A stretch of DNA of 64,000 nucleotides from Rhizomys pruinosus. Lineage: Eukaryota; Chordata; Mammalia; Rodentia; Spalacidae. Position numbers and translations under genes: made by a program. The stretch's first letter is position 1. Every line of letters begins with the position of its first letter. Location: contig VZQC01006244.1 of NCBI GenBank assembly GCA_009823505.1, positions 3,790,063 through 3,854,062 on the forward strand. Direction: 5' to 3'. The notes beneath the pieces are model-generated. The model saw only the letters and a list, made by a program, of their open reading frames with translations, was not told the origin of the DNA and did not search any database. Positions 46,235-56,879 of this stretch are shown piece after piece.

Positions 46235-47642
46235 TTTTTTTTTTTTTTTTTAATATTTTTTATTTTATTTATTTTTTTTCACATAAATTTATTTATTTAT
46301 TTTTAACAAATCTAGACCCATGTTCCCGCTCATTCCCCCACCCCACCAGAGCTCGTGCATTCTGCCAAACATGCTTTCCATCTCTTAGTCTTTCTCAATA
46401 TTTTCCATGGGGAAGTTGACTGTTTTGAGCAGAAGTTCACTGTTTCAGTCAGTTCTTTGATGCAGTATTTTCTGTTGTTGTTGTTGTTTCCAAAATGCAT
46501 TATGCCCAACTGCTTTGTACAAAAGCTCAGGGGGCCCTACACAAGAAATACTTACAACTGGGTAATTGGCACTAGCATCCACAGATGAGTGATACCATGC
46601 ATCGTTTGTTTTTCTGGGACTGTGTTACTTCACTCAGCATGATGTCCTCTAGCTCCAGCCATTTTCCTGCAAAGCTCGTGATGTCGTCTTTCTTTACTGC
46701 TGCATAGAATTCCATTGTGTAGATGTACCACATTTTCTCTATCCACTCGTCAGTTGAGGGGCATTTAGGTTGGTTCCAGCTCCTTGCTATTGTGAAGAGA
46801 GCTGCAATAAACATGGCCGTGCATGTATCTCTGTGGTGGCGTAAGTCTTGAGGGTACATGCCCAGGAGTGGTATGGCTGGGTCGGGTGGCAAGTTCATTC
46901 CAAGTCTTCCAAGGGTTCTCCACACTGCTTTCCATAGTGGCTGTACAAGTTTACATTCCCACCAGCAGTGGATGAGTGTTCCCCTTTCCCCACAACCTCT
47001 CCAGCACTTGGTATCATTTGTTTTCTTGATCCTAGCCAGTCTTATTGGAGTAAGATGATATCTTAAAGTGGTTTTCATTTGCATTTCCTTAATGATTAGT
47101 GATGTTGAGCAGTTCTTGAGGTGTTTCTCAGACATCTCTAATTCCTCGCTTGTGAAGTCTCTGTTCAGTTCTTTGCTCCATCTATTGAGCGGGTCATTTG
47201 TTTTCTTTTTTCTTTGTTTTTTGAGTAGTTTATATATTCTGGAAATCAATGCTTTGTCAGATGTATCTGCAGTGAAGGTTTCCTCCCACTCTGTGGGATT
47301 TCTCTTCACTTCCTTGATTGTTTCTTTTGATGTACAGAAGCTTTTGAGTTTGATGAGGTCCCATTTGTCAATTGTCGACCTTAATTCTTGTGCAGCTGCT
47401 GTCTGATTTAGGAAGTCTTTTCCTACGCCTTTGTCTTGTAGTCTGCTGCCAACTTTTTCTTCTATCACCTTCAGAGTTTGGGGTTTCACGTTGAGGTCTT
47501 TAATCCATCTGGAGTTGACTTTTGTACAGGGTGAGAGGTAGGGGTTTAATTTCATTCTTCTACAAGTGGTGATCCAGTTTTGCCAACACCACTTGCTGAA
47601 GATGCTGTCTTTTCTCCATTGTGGTTTCTTGGCCCCCTTGTC
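46235..47642 (-). mobile_element. Younger 5'-truncated LINE-1 inserted in the old LINE-1
   Basis: The poly-T at 46235-46250 is the A tail. The 3' UTR follows to 46571, then an uninterrupted ORF2 C-terminus to 47642. Flanks 'gtcatttgtt' at 46227-46236 and 47643-47652 are the target-site duplication, although the left copy merges with the tail. Confidence 0.9.
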
Positions 47643-47714
47643 GTCATTTGTTCTTTTAATCTTAGCCATTCTGTCTGGGGTTAGATGAAATCTTAAAATA
47701 GTTTTGAATTGCAT
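46572..47714 (-). pseudogene. LINE-1 ORF2 C-terminal fragment (chimeric open frame)
   Basis: The 380-codon minus frame ends at the normal ORF2 stop (46572-46574). Residues 25-380 are the C-terminal part of LINE-1 ORF2p, the endonuclease/reverse-transcriptase that drives LINE and SINE retrotransposition. The Cys/His motif CX3CX7HX4C is at residues 237-254, and the conserved [11 protein letters not shown] block at about 328-339. Endonuclease and reverse-transcriptase domains are missing, so it cannot be functional alone. Residues 1-24 come from the older host LINE-1 across the insertion junction at 47642, in frame by chance. They are homologous to residues 210-234 of the same frame. Absence of stops in 356 codons indicates recent insertion. 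There is no promoter or true start codon. Confidence 0.92.
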
Positions 47715-47885
47715 TTCTCTAATTATTAAGTATGCTAAACAATTTTAACAGATGTTACTTAGCCATTTTTATTTCTTCTTTGAGAGAATTCCATTCAGAT
47801 CCATATCCCAACTTTTAAATGAGTCATTGGATTTCTTGCTTCTTTGTTTTTGAGTTCTTAGAGTATTCCTGACATTCATCCTCAG

Positions 47886-48035
47886 TCAGATGTATAGCTG
47901 GTAAAGGTGTTCTCCATCTCTGTGGGCTTCCCCTTCATAGAACTGTTTATTCATCCTCTGTCAGATGTATAGCTGGTGAAGTGTTCTCCATCTCTGTGGG
48001 CTTCCCCTTCACTGAACTGTTTATTTCATTTGCTC
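47886..48035 (-). repeat. 75-bp tandem duplication inside the old LINE-1
   Basis: 'tcagatgtatagctggt' starts at 47886 and 47961, each followed by 'gttctccatctctgtgggct'. Present once in normal LINE-1 order, so it arose after insertion. Confidence 0.88.
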
Positions 48036-48441
48036 TACAGAAATTCTTTTACTTGAATGAGGTCCCATTTCTTAACTGTTGAGCTAAATTCCTGAGCAAC
48101 TAATGTCCAATTTAGAAAGTCCTTTCCTGCACCCTCCCTTGTAGGATACTGCCTGTGTTTTCTTCTAACAGTGTCAGTGCTTCAGGCTTCACATAGAGAT
48201 CTTTCATCCATTTGGAGTTGACATTTTTACAGGGCAATAGATAAGGGTCTGATTTCATTTTTCTGCACTTGGAGATCTAAATTTCCAGAAGCATTTGCTG
48301 AAGATGCTTTGTTTCCTCCAGTGTGCATTCTTGGCACCTTTGCCAAATACCACATGGATTCAACTGCATGCACTCATGGTTGGGTCTTCTGTTTTATTTC
48401 ACTGGTGCACAAATCTGTTTTTGTGCCAATACAATGCTGTT

Positions 48442-48999
48442 TTTATATGCATATTTTTATTGAGATTTGTGCATTTCCTACAATAAATCATAATCACATG
48501 TAGATTTCTACCTGCATCCCCACCTACCCATAGGCTCCCTCACAATATTTCATGCATTCTCATACATGTTAAGGCTTATCCAGTCAAGCGTTTGTACCCA
48601 GATTTCCCTAGATACAAGGTCATCTACCAAAGTCTAGGTAGCCTCTCTAGAATCACTCACTTTAAAGAAGAACTCTTCCTCACTCAGAAGTAATCACTTG
48701 CCAATAGTTCCTCTGCTAAGATTGGGATCTGCTACCCATTTCCCCAGTTCTGTTCCTGTTTTTGTGTGTTTGACTCAGCATGGGTCTTGTGCCTGCTGTA
48801 ACCATTGCTGCAAGTTCATATGAGCAAGTTCCCAGAGGTCTGAATCCTGTTTACTTATGTACATGCAGCAATATTGGCTCTTCCAATCCTTCCTACCCCT
48901 CCTCCACAATGGTCCCTGAGCGATGGATGGGTGATGTTTAATACAGGAGTCCTACCCAGGGAAACATATTCTTCAGTCTCTTATTCTCTACACCTTCTG
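48442..48999 (-). mobile_element. LINE-1 3' UTR inserted in the old LINE-1
   Basis: Starts 'tttttattgagatttgtgca', a T-rich/3' UTR end, and runs through 'caatagttcctctgctaaga' to 'tggtccctgagcgatggatg'. Bracketed by 'ccaatacaatgctgtttt' (48428-48445) and 'ccaatactgtgctgtttt' (49000-49017), a diverged duplication. Beyond it the host ORF2 order resumes. Confidence 0.75.
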
Positions 49000-49110
49000 C
49001 CAATACTGTGCTGTTTTATGACTAGAGCTCTGCAATATAGATTGAGGTGTGGTATGGTAATCTCCTTGGCCTTGCTCTTTGTTCTCAGGTTGCCTTTGCT
49101 ATTTTCCTGC

Positions 49111-49605
49111 TCAGTTGGAGGGAACTTACAAGTGGTACTATAAACAGAGCCAAATATGCCAGGCTGGAGAGGTCATAGAATCTAGAGAAATCCACTTTTG
49201 CATATCCCCAGAACATTTAATTTCTTAATGTCTTCTAAATATGTCATTATATTTTCAGACAAGTTGATCTCTCACCACTAATAAAAGAAGCTTCTTTTTT
49301 CCTTCTGATGGAGACTATTTCAGAGTGTTGGAACTGGTCAAATGCAGTGAATAACTGTCTGTCAGATTCTCAACCTTAAGTGACACGTTTTTTAATACAA
49401 CCTCTACAGATAAGGTGAATTCATCCTTCAACTCTCACTAGAGAGATATCTTTATGAGTCAGATGGTGATTAACACAGAAATCCACAAGTGGCCAATGTG
49501 TAGAGAACAAGAGGCTGCAGAGTTTCATCCCTGAATAGGGCACCTGTTTCTAACTTCTGTCTCCCAAGGATCATTGTGGAAGAGGAGGAAGAAAGACAGT
49601 AAGGG
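49111..49605. other. No gene seen
   Basis: Unassigned sequence. Confidence 0.4.
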
Positions 49606-49609
49606 TTAG

Positions 49610-49885
49610 AAGGGGTGAATGACCACAGGGAAACAGAGCTCTCCAGACAGGTGCTCAGTTCTACATATGAAATGACAGCAATGGTGACAGGATTCACAAT
49701 CCCTATGCAAGTTTAAACCAGTGGAGACACAGATCAAACCGTATTGTATGTATAGTGGGATACTTGAATTAGGTGGAGCAGAGGAGGTAGGGTGAGGTGC
49801 AGATGGGTTAGGGGATATAAATAGCATCAAATTATATTATATTAAAAGAGTAAATATTAAATAAAAATTAATTACTTAAAAAAAA
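49610..49885 (+). mobile_element. LINE-1 3' end fragment
   Basis: 'gacagcaatggtgacaggat' is shared with 37.48 kb. The G-rich 'gtggagcagaggaggtaggg' and an AT-rich tail fit an old LINE-1 3' UTR. Confidence 0.5.
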
Positions 49886-49889
49886 TTTC

Positions 49890-50335
49890 CAAGTACCTAA
49901 AAGAAAACTAAAAAGTTTCCATCTACCACATATCAGTAGGCTTAGTAGATTTCAGAATATAAGAGCCACACGACATTGTAACATACTTCACACACTCACA
50001 ATGGCCATGTATAGAGCAATATCAAAAGCACAATACTATTTACAAACAGCGCAGTATAGTGAAGTATTTAAAGAGAAGCAACACGAATTAAATTTACATA
50101 CTGAACATTACAAAATGCTGAGAAATATATAAAAAAGACAGAGTTCATAAATGGACTCAAATTGTAAAAATGTCAATTCTTCCCCAATTGATCAATTTAA
50201 TGTATTTCTTAATATAGTTTTATGTAAACATATTTTAGTATAATTCTTATAAAAATCCCAGCAAGCCTTTTATACACATGAATATACTCATTCCAGAATT
50301 TATATAGATGTCAGACCTTAAATTAATTAAAACAT
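49890..50335. other. No gene seen
   Basis: AT-rich. Lines such as 'acagagttcataaatggact' suggest more degraded LINE-1, unproven. Confidence 0.35.
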
Positions 50336-50354
50336 TGTTAAAAAATGAATAGGA

Positions 50355-50595
50355 GGGGCTGGAGCGATGGCCTAGCGGTTAAGAGCGCCGACCGCTCTTG
50401 CAGAGGACCCGGGTTCGATCCCCAGCACCCACATGGCGGCTGAGAACCGTCTGTAACTCCAATTCCAGGAGAACTCCAGTTCCAGGGGAATCCGATACCC
50501 TCTTCTGACCTCCGCGGCATTGCACGACACGGGTGCACAGACCTACACGCAGACAGTACATTCATACACATAAATAAATAAAATAAAATAATTAA
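50355..50595 (+). mobile_element. B2-type SINE, CpG-rich, with target-site duplication
   Basis: One of the least mutated copies: A box tggcctagcgg, B box ggttcgatccc, body 'cttctgacctccgcggcatt'. Flanks 'aaaaaatgaatagga' at 50340-50354 and 50596-50610 match. Confidence 0.96.
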
Positions 50596-50611
50596 AAAAA
50601 ATGAATAGGAA

Positions 50612-50819
50612 ACAGGAAGAATCATTTATACATATGTTAAGGGCTACTGAATAGTTACAGTGCCCAAAGGAATGTGGTATTATCAGAACGGTAAGCACAG
50701 AGATTAATGAAGCAGAGAACCTAGAAATAGTCCTACAAACACATGGCCAAATGATTTCTGACAAATTGAAAAACCAAGTGGATAGGTTTAGGATACCATC
50801 TATAAACTGAATTTCTCCC

Positions 50820-50822
<3 letters not shown>
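50612..50822. other. Possible old LINE-1 remnant
   Basis: 'gtgcccaaaggaatgtggta' and 'acacatggccaaatgatttc' have LINE-1 ORF2-like phrasing in plus orientation. Degraded. Confidence 0.4.

Positions 50823-50823
<1 letters not shown>

Positions 50824-50863
<40 letters not shown>
50824..50863 (+). repeat. (CA)n microsatellite
   Basis: About 20 perfect CA units. Confidence 0.96.
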
Positions 50864-50865
<2 letters not shown>

Positions 50866-50869
50866 CACA

Positions 50870-51955
50870 TGTTAAATCATAATTCTCAATTGGAAATGGA
50901 GTATCTGTGAGGCAATTAGGGTTAGGTGAGTAGGTGGGACATGAGATGGGTCCCTGTCATTTTATTAGTATTTTTATTGGAAGAGCAAGAGAGAAATCAT
51001 TCTCTCTACATATCATATTTCTTAGCATTTTTCAAAGCTCAGAATGTAGATACTATACATTCTAATCTGTCATAATAAGAAGGCAGCTGACAGCAAGGCA
51101 TGAAAAGATCTTGCTATCAAAGGCTAATGGGCTCAGTCTCTCATGTTAGACACTCATATTTTGAGTTCCAAACCTCATTGCTTCTTTATTTACACCTCTG
51201 TACAGTTCCTTTAAATCCATCTTGTGAACTTTAACATTGGACTTCAGCAGTTCCTTTGTCTCCTTTGCTTTGTAAATTTATACTCATCACTTGGGTATCA
51301 GTTGCAAGTCAATTTGGGGTGTTACATTGAAGTCTTCTCAGCATTTTGTTTCATACATTTTTAATATAAATGCACTAAAATGAAAAAATAGATATAAGAT
51401 TCTGATGTAGATTGGAAAGCATGATAATATGGCTTAATAATAGTTGTGTCTTATTGGAACACACAAATCCCTTCCCATAGTTAGTTTCAAGATTTGAACT
51501 GCAAGGTTTTTGATGAGAAGGTTTCATGTCTATCTGTACCCCCCCTTTTTTTTTAATCCATGAGTCTCCAGAAGACAGTTGTATTATACATAACTATAGG
51601 GTGGAATCAAGGCTCAAGTTTCATCAAATTTATCCATGTTGTTTTGGGTGACTATATATGATTAACTTGGTGAGAAAACTTAATTTTTATGTTAAATCAT
51701 CTTAAAGAGAATGCTACAAGTTGATACTGTACAACAGAGAAACTATAGAGAACATTTGTATGTATCTTATGATCCAGACATGTTTGAGATACTATCACAT
51801 TAAAATCTCAAGATGCAGGGAGCAATGGTAGAAAAACTTCAGAGTTAGATAATAGAGGTTGATCAAATTTTATCTCCTTTCTCACTATTATAAAAAATCT
51901 TTCAAGGGTAATTTTTAGATACTGCCTATGTTACATGACTTATGTCAATCATTAC
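50870..51955. other. No gene seen
   Basis: AT-rich unassigned sequence. 'cccccc' followed by a T-run lies at 51539-51555. Confidence 0.4.
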
Positions 51956-51959
51956 ATTA

Positions 51960-52290
51960 GATAGTTATCCCTCTGTATTCCCCAGGGGTTAAGTCCAGGA
52001 TGACTTGAACATACCAAATCTAATGATGCTCAAGGTACTTATAAAATGCCATGATGTTTGTGTACCTATGCATATCTGCTAGCACACTTTAAATGATTTC
52101 TAGTCGAACATACCCAGTACAATATAACTACTATGTAAATAGTTGGTACCTTGTGTAATTTAGAAAATAATGATATGGAAGAGTTTGTACCTATTCAGAA
52201 TAGACACACTTTTATTTTTCCAACCTTTTCCACCTGTGTTTGATGGAATCCTGGCATCTGAACTCATGTATACAGAGGACTGAATGGAAT
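51960..52290 (+). mobile_element. MER2-like (Tigger-group) DNA-transposon fossil
   Basis: 'agttatccctctgtattccc', 'actactatgtaaatagttgg', 'gtttgtacctattcagaata' and 'tgtatacagaggactgaa' follow the MER2 order, including inverted ends (ccctctgtat / atacagagga). Nonautonomous and very old. Confidence 0.7.
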
Positions 52291-52294
52291 GAAT

Positions 52295-53330
52295 ACAGAC
52301 TATCACAAACAATGTTTAAAAATGTGTGAATGACATATTTCAGTTTTACAGATGTGTAAACAGAGTCCTTAAAGACTATACTAAGGCATAGCTAGTTAGT
52401 GGTGAAACAAATCCTTATTACCTTAAACCTGTAGCTTAAACATCAGCTCTTCTGATCTCAGGCTCCAACACTTTATCTAACTCCCTTGTTTAGTACAGAT
52501 TCTTACTGTTTGGTGTGTTTTTCAATCCCCCATTTCTATTTTGTTGTTTATATTATTTTCTATTTGGAACAAATTTCTCCTAGTTCTTTAACATTTCACT
52601 CTTTCTTGTGAATGGTCTTGTTCAGGGTCCTTCTCACCCATATTCTCATACATGTAGCCAGTAATATTAGGACTCCTGTATTTAGTTATCTCTACTCAGA
52701 TGAATAAGGACTTTTGGAAACAACTGGCATATGTATGTTTTGTGACAGAATACATTTGAATTCACTTCAACACAAGCACCCAGAATCATTTGGGCTCTTC
52801 TAGAATGTGTTGGTGAGTCAATCTTTGCTTCTTTATCCTGATCCACAAAACTCTCTGGAACTTTCCAAATGAGTAAGCAAAGGCCCTTATGCCTACTTGT
52901 TGACAGCCTAGCCTCTCAAACCTCTTTGCTTCTGTGGGACCCATGGCAGGCAAATCTGGGTGTATCTCTACACAATCTCTGAGAATTACTTGATTCCCTG
53001 CACTCAAATGACACTAACAGGTAATGCGGAATTCATACTTTTGTGATGTTGACATGGGAATCCTTCATATCACAGCTCTACAAAGAGAGTAAATAAGATA
53101 AACCACTCTGCTCTGAATTGCTAAGGTTAATGGGCTTAGAATAGGTATATCTAATTTTGATACTGTGCATTTTTATTGGGCAAGGTCCAGAATCTGAGTT
53201 CAGTTGAGAGCCTGTGTCCTTTCCTGCAAGCTGCAGAGCCTTTACAAGTGATTGATCACAGTACATGATCTTTTCCTCTAAAAATCCTATATCTCAAGGA
53301 ACTGACATAAAAATTAGACATAAAAATATG
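52295..53330. other. No gene seen
   Basis: Unique-looking sequence. The 73-codon minus frame at 52786-53007 is not recognised. Confidence 0.4.
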
Positions 53331-53536
53331 TCTAAAGCATTTGCCTTTTGAAAATATATTTGATAACAATAAACAGCAGTCACTGAAAGAACACTACAGA
53401 AGGAGGTCACCTGGGGTCCCAGGGAACAACGAGCATATCTTCAGAGCCCTGTATCTCTCAGGGACCCTCCAGAAACAACCATGGCCATCCCACATGGGAA
53501 GATCACCTTCTTCCTCAGTTGGCCGAAGGGATTTGT

Positions 53537-53905
53537 TCATTTGCCCATGTCTGTGAAATCCTGCTGGGCACTGACAAGTACCTTTTGGGCAAGAAGAGGT
53601 TCTGCAGAAAGGGCATGCACTAGAGCCCACGCTCCTTCTCCTAATGGCTTATAACCAGCCTGTTTGCCTGTGGGCATGAATGGCAGGAGACACAAACGTA
53701 TCTCCTCAACGGTTATGTCACGTGAGCCATCCTCGAATTCTCTGCCGATATTATGAGCTATTGTCATGATGCAGGCTCTTTCACAAGACCGAACTTCTTT
53801 CATAAAGTGACTGTCTTCAAAGAACCTAGGGAAATGACATAATTCTGTTACTGGCCGCTTTATAGAACCAGAATACTGGCAATTGTTAGATCCCTTATGC
53901 GTTCT
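53537..53905 (-). other. Unidentified protein-like open frame (exon or processed-pseudogene candidate)
   Basis: Minus frame; the first ATG is at 53803, with sense codons continuing upstream to about 53905. The product is soluble-looking, with balanced charge, aromatic and proline residues (for example ERACIMTIAHNIGREFEDGS) and no low complexity. No repeat explains the region. On the minus strand a pyrimidine-rich acceptor-like 'gtcatttccctag' ends at 53826 and donor-like 'aaaaggtact' falls near 53583. Past the stop at 53537-53539 another frame (53394-53630) stays open and could be its frameshifted continuation. I do not recognise the family. It could be an exon, a decayed gene copy, or chance. 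Confidence 0.3.
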
Positions 53906-53929
53906 AAATCATCCACACATGTCATATAT

Positions 53930-54155
53930 TTTTTTAATTTTTTAATTTATTATTTATGTGTATGAGTGTACTGTCTGCATGTAAGTAGGTGCACCCATGT
54001 CATGCAATGCTGCAGAGGTCAGAAAAGGGTGTCGGATTCCCCTGGAACTGGAGTTAAGGTGGTTCTTAGCCACCATGTGGGTGCTGGAAATCAAACCCAG
54101 GTCCTCTGCAAGAGCAGTCGGAGCTCTTAACTGCTGAGCCATCTCTTCAGCCCCA
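53930..54155 (-). mobile_element. Old B2-type SINE
   Basis: Minus orientation, full-length, ending 'gagccatctcttcagcccc'. CpGs mostly decayed (catgtcatgcaatgctgcag). Confidence 0.9.
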
Positions 54156-54159
54156 ACAA

Positions 54160-54725
54160 GTTATATTTTCAGTAAAGACAAAGACAGGGTGTATTCACAT
54201 TCAGGAAGAATAGACATTGCAATGGAAAGGAGACTTGTCCATAGACAACACGATGAAGGAGAGAATCTTGTAGTGCAAAGACTGACAGACAAGAAAGACT
54301 CTTTGTGTTACCGTAACATTACCAAAATCAACTGTGTTTTGCTTAAAACAAGTAAAATACTCTTTTATGACAATCCAATCATTTATAGACAACATATAAG
54401 TCCATCGTAGTGAGAGAGAAGTGTGTATGGTTTCATGTCTATTAATTTAAGGATACACATGTGTAGCTATCCATAAATGTTTTCCTGTGTAATTCCTGTG
54501 TATACATTTTTAATTCTTCTGGATGAATTGGATGACTGACAGTCCATGTCTATCCCCATTTAAATATATCTTCTTCACATAGATTTAATTAGTTTTTTTT
54601 CTGGATATAAATGTATTCAAGGATGCAGTTATGAAAAACGGGCCTGGTCTCCTCTACTGGAAAGCACAGTTTCACACAGCATTTTCAGAGGCTGTGTGTG
54701 AAAGCAGAATCCACTGTGGTCTCTG
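54160..54725. other. No gene seen
   Basis: Opposed short frames at 54189-54410 and 54201-54395 are not recognised. Confidence 0.4.
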
Positions 54726-54729
54726 AATG

Positions 54730-54847
54730 AAAATTTTTCTTCAGGCAAATTGAAATCATGATGTTTCTGTAATACAAACTTTAGTTTTAAAATTTTTCTT
54801 CAGGCAAATTGAAAGCATGATGTTTCTGTAATACAAACTTTAGTTTT
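54730..54847 (+). repeat. 59-bp tandem duplication
   Basis: 'aaaatttttcttcaggcaaa' starts at 54730 and 54789. The units differ at about one base (gaaatcatg/gaaagcatg). Confidence 0.93.
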
Positions 54848-54849
54848 TA

Positions 54850-55230
54850 ATAAAACATTTATTTCTCCTACATAGAAGAGGTAGTTAAATGGGAGGAACT
54901 GATTTGAAACCTGCCTTTAGACTACTGGAAAGCCCTGTTGCTCTATTACCTTTTTCTCTCATGCTTATTAAATTCCTGTGGAAGACAAAGGCTATGCTTC
55001 TTGTGTGTAATATTGCATGGAGTTGAGTGGGGTCAGCCTAGAAAAAATACACCACATGGTTTAGATTGACAGAGCTGCTTTATGGGGGGCCAGAGATGTT
55101 GCAAATGATGTGTTAACTTGCTTGGTGAACAAGAGTTCAAGAGTTATATCATTAAATGAATAGACAGCAGCTCAAAACTACAAAAAAATTAATCCTGCTA
55201 ACACTTAGCAGCTACTGTTACACTGTTTTA
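54850..55230. other. No gene seen
   Basis: An ID/B2-like scrap may lie at 55085-55145 ('ggggccagagatgttgcaaa'), too diverged to call. Confidence 0.35.
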
Positions 55231-55234
55231 ACTA

Positions 55235-56285
55235 CAGGTACTGTGCTGGATAGCTTTAGTGTCAACTTGACACACCTGGGTTGAGGGAGTCTCAATCGGG
55301 GAATTGGCTCCATTGGATTGGCCTGTGGCCATGTCTGTGGAGTATTGTTTTGATTGTCAGACAATGTGGGAGAGCCCAGCCCACAATGAGTAGTGCCACC
55401 CTGGGCAGGTGGTTGTGTACTGTATAAGAAGGCAGGCTGGTCATCCAAACATATGTGTCTATACCAAAGTAACCAACCATAACTATTAGTGCTGTTTAAA
55501 TACCTATATATCTAATTGCTTGTGCTTCATTAGTAGGATCGAAAGGTTATTCCTGGACAAACTGTCAGCCCATGAAAGGAAACAGCCAGAATTGACCAGA
55601 GTCCAAGACAACAGCTCCAGAGAGAGTGGACTGTTTTGCTTCTCATCCACCTGTGCCCCTTTCCTAAGCCTAGGGAACAATCTACAGAAGAGGGGGCGTG
55701 GTAGAATGTAAGGGCTGCGATTGGGGTGAATGGTGAAACTACAGCAATTTAGTCTGGACACTCATTTGATCAACTTGATTGAACATACAACCCCTCACCC
55801 CCCGCTGGATGGTGGGGCTGTGGGGGTTTGGGCACAACAGCCTGCAAATTGGTTTCATATGAAGGATGCTTGTACTCATGGATCATCACTTATAGCTAAA
55901 AAATGAAAAAAAAAAAAAACAGAGAAAGATGCAGGAAAGTTATGGCAAAATGCATGATCTGGGATGGGGTGGGGGTAGGGGGGAAGGGAAAGGGAAATAT
56001 GCCTGATCCGAATTGGAAAATGATGTATGAAAAGCACAAAGCACCAATAAAAAAAAAAAAAAAGGCAGGCTGGGCATGAGCCAGAGGAGCAAGCCAGTGA
56101 ACAGCACTCCTCTCTGGCCTGTGCTTCAGCTCCTGCCTCCAGGTTCCTGGCCTGAGTTCCTGCCTTGGGCTCCCTGAGTGATGAACTGTGACCCAGGAGA
56201 TGTAAGCTTAATAAACCCTTTCCTCCCCAAGTTGGTGTCAGTCAGAGTGTTTTGTCCCAGCAATGGAAGACAAACTAGAACAGGT
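55235..56285 (+). mobile_element. URR1-like hAT element split by a LINE-1
   Basis: The left half 55235-55440 ('gatagctttagtgtcaactt', 'ggcctgtggccatgtctgtg') and the right half 56062-56285 ('gcatgagccagaggagcaag', 'cttaataaaccctttcctcc') form one element. It is the least diverged URR1-like copy here. Confidence 0.88.
55441..56061 (+). mobile_element. LINE-1 3' end inserted in the URR1-like copy
   Basis: Flanked by 'aaggcaggctgg' at 55429-55440 and 56062-56073. Ends with the 3' UTR block shared with 29.76 and 41.47 kb ('aaagatgcaggaaagttatg'), a G-rich tract at 55955-55995, 'aataaaa' and a 16-A tail. Only 3' UTR is present, with no ORF2. Confidence 0.9.
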
Positions 56286-56289
56286 ACCA

Positions 56290-56630
56290 AGTAAAAATGT
56301 TGGTGATAACATAGTATGGAACACACATCATCTTTATGTGCTCTGAAATATTCCCCTGTAATTCAACATAGATTGTTTTCTTAAAGAATATGTGAAAAGG
56401 TTAAAGGCTTTTTTAGGAAAAAGTGCTTAAAGATGCAGATTGTATTAAAATATCACTAGTTGCACCAAGGCACAACCCTTGAAATGTAGAAAGTCACAAT
56501 TAGATCCATAGTTTGCAACTGAATTTAAAGATATATTGTTAAATATTGTCAAAATTGTAAGAAATGTACAAAAACTCAGTAAAATATTAAAAATGGAAAA
56601 TATTGTCAAAATGTCTTGGTTTTAAATAAA
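56290..56630. other. No gene seen
   Basis: AT-rich unassigned sequence. Confidence 0.4.
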
Positions 56631-56635
56631 TATGA

Positions 56636-56875
56636 AGGCCTGTAGAGATGACTCAATGGTTAAAGGCATTAGCTACTCTTGCAGAGGACCTAAGTTTGGG
56701 TTCCAACACTCACAGGGCAGCTAAGATTGCTCTGTAATTCCAGTTCCAGCATATCCAACGTCCTCTTGTGGCCTTTGTGAACATTACATGACATGGATGC
56801 ACTTAGATACATGCAGGCAAAACACTCTTACATGCAAAATAAAAATAAAATATTTTCTAAAATTGAAATATAAAA
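56636..56875 (+). mobile_element. Old B2-type SINE
   Basis: 'gcctgtagagatgactcaat', 'cttgcagaggacctaagttt', 'aattccagttccagcatatc' with an A-rich tail. Most CpGs lost. Confidence 0.82.
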
Positions 56876-56879
56876 ATAA

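Larger units (their letters stand above)
44926..49110 (-). mobile_element. Old Lx-like LINE-1, split by three later insertions
   Basis: Pieces 44926-45841, 46015-46234, 47643-48441 and about 49000-49110 are collinear as one antisense element running from its 3' UTR into ORF2. Insertions are a B2-type SINE (45.84 kb), a younger LINE-1 (46.24 kb) and another LINE-1 tail (48.44 kb). Frames are heavily broken. Confidence 0.75.
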
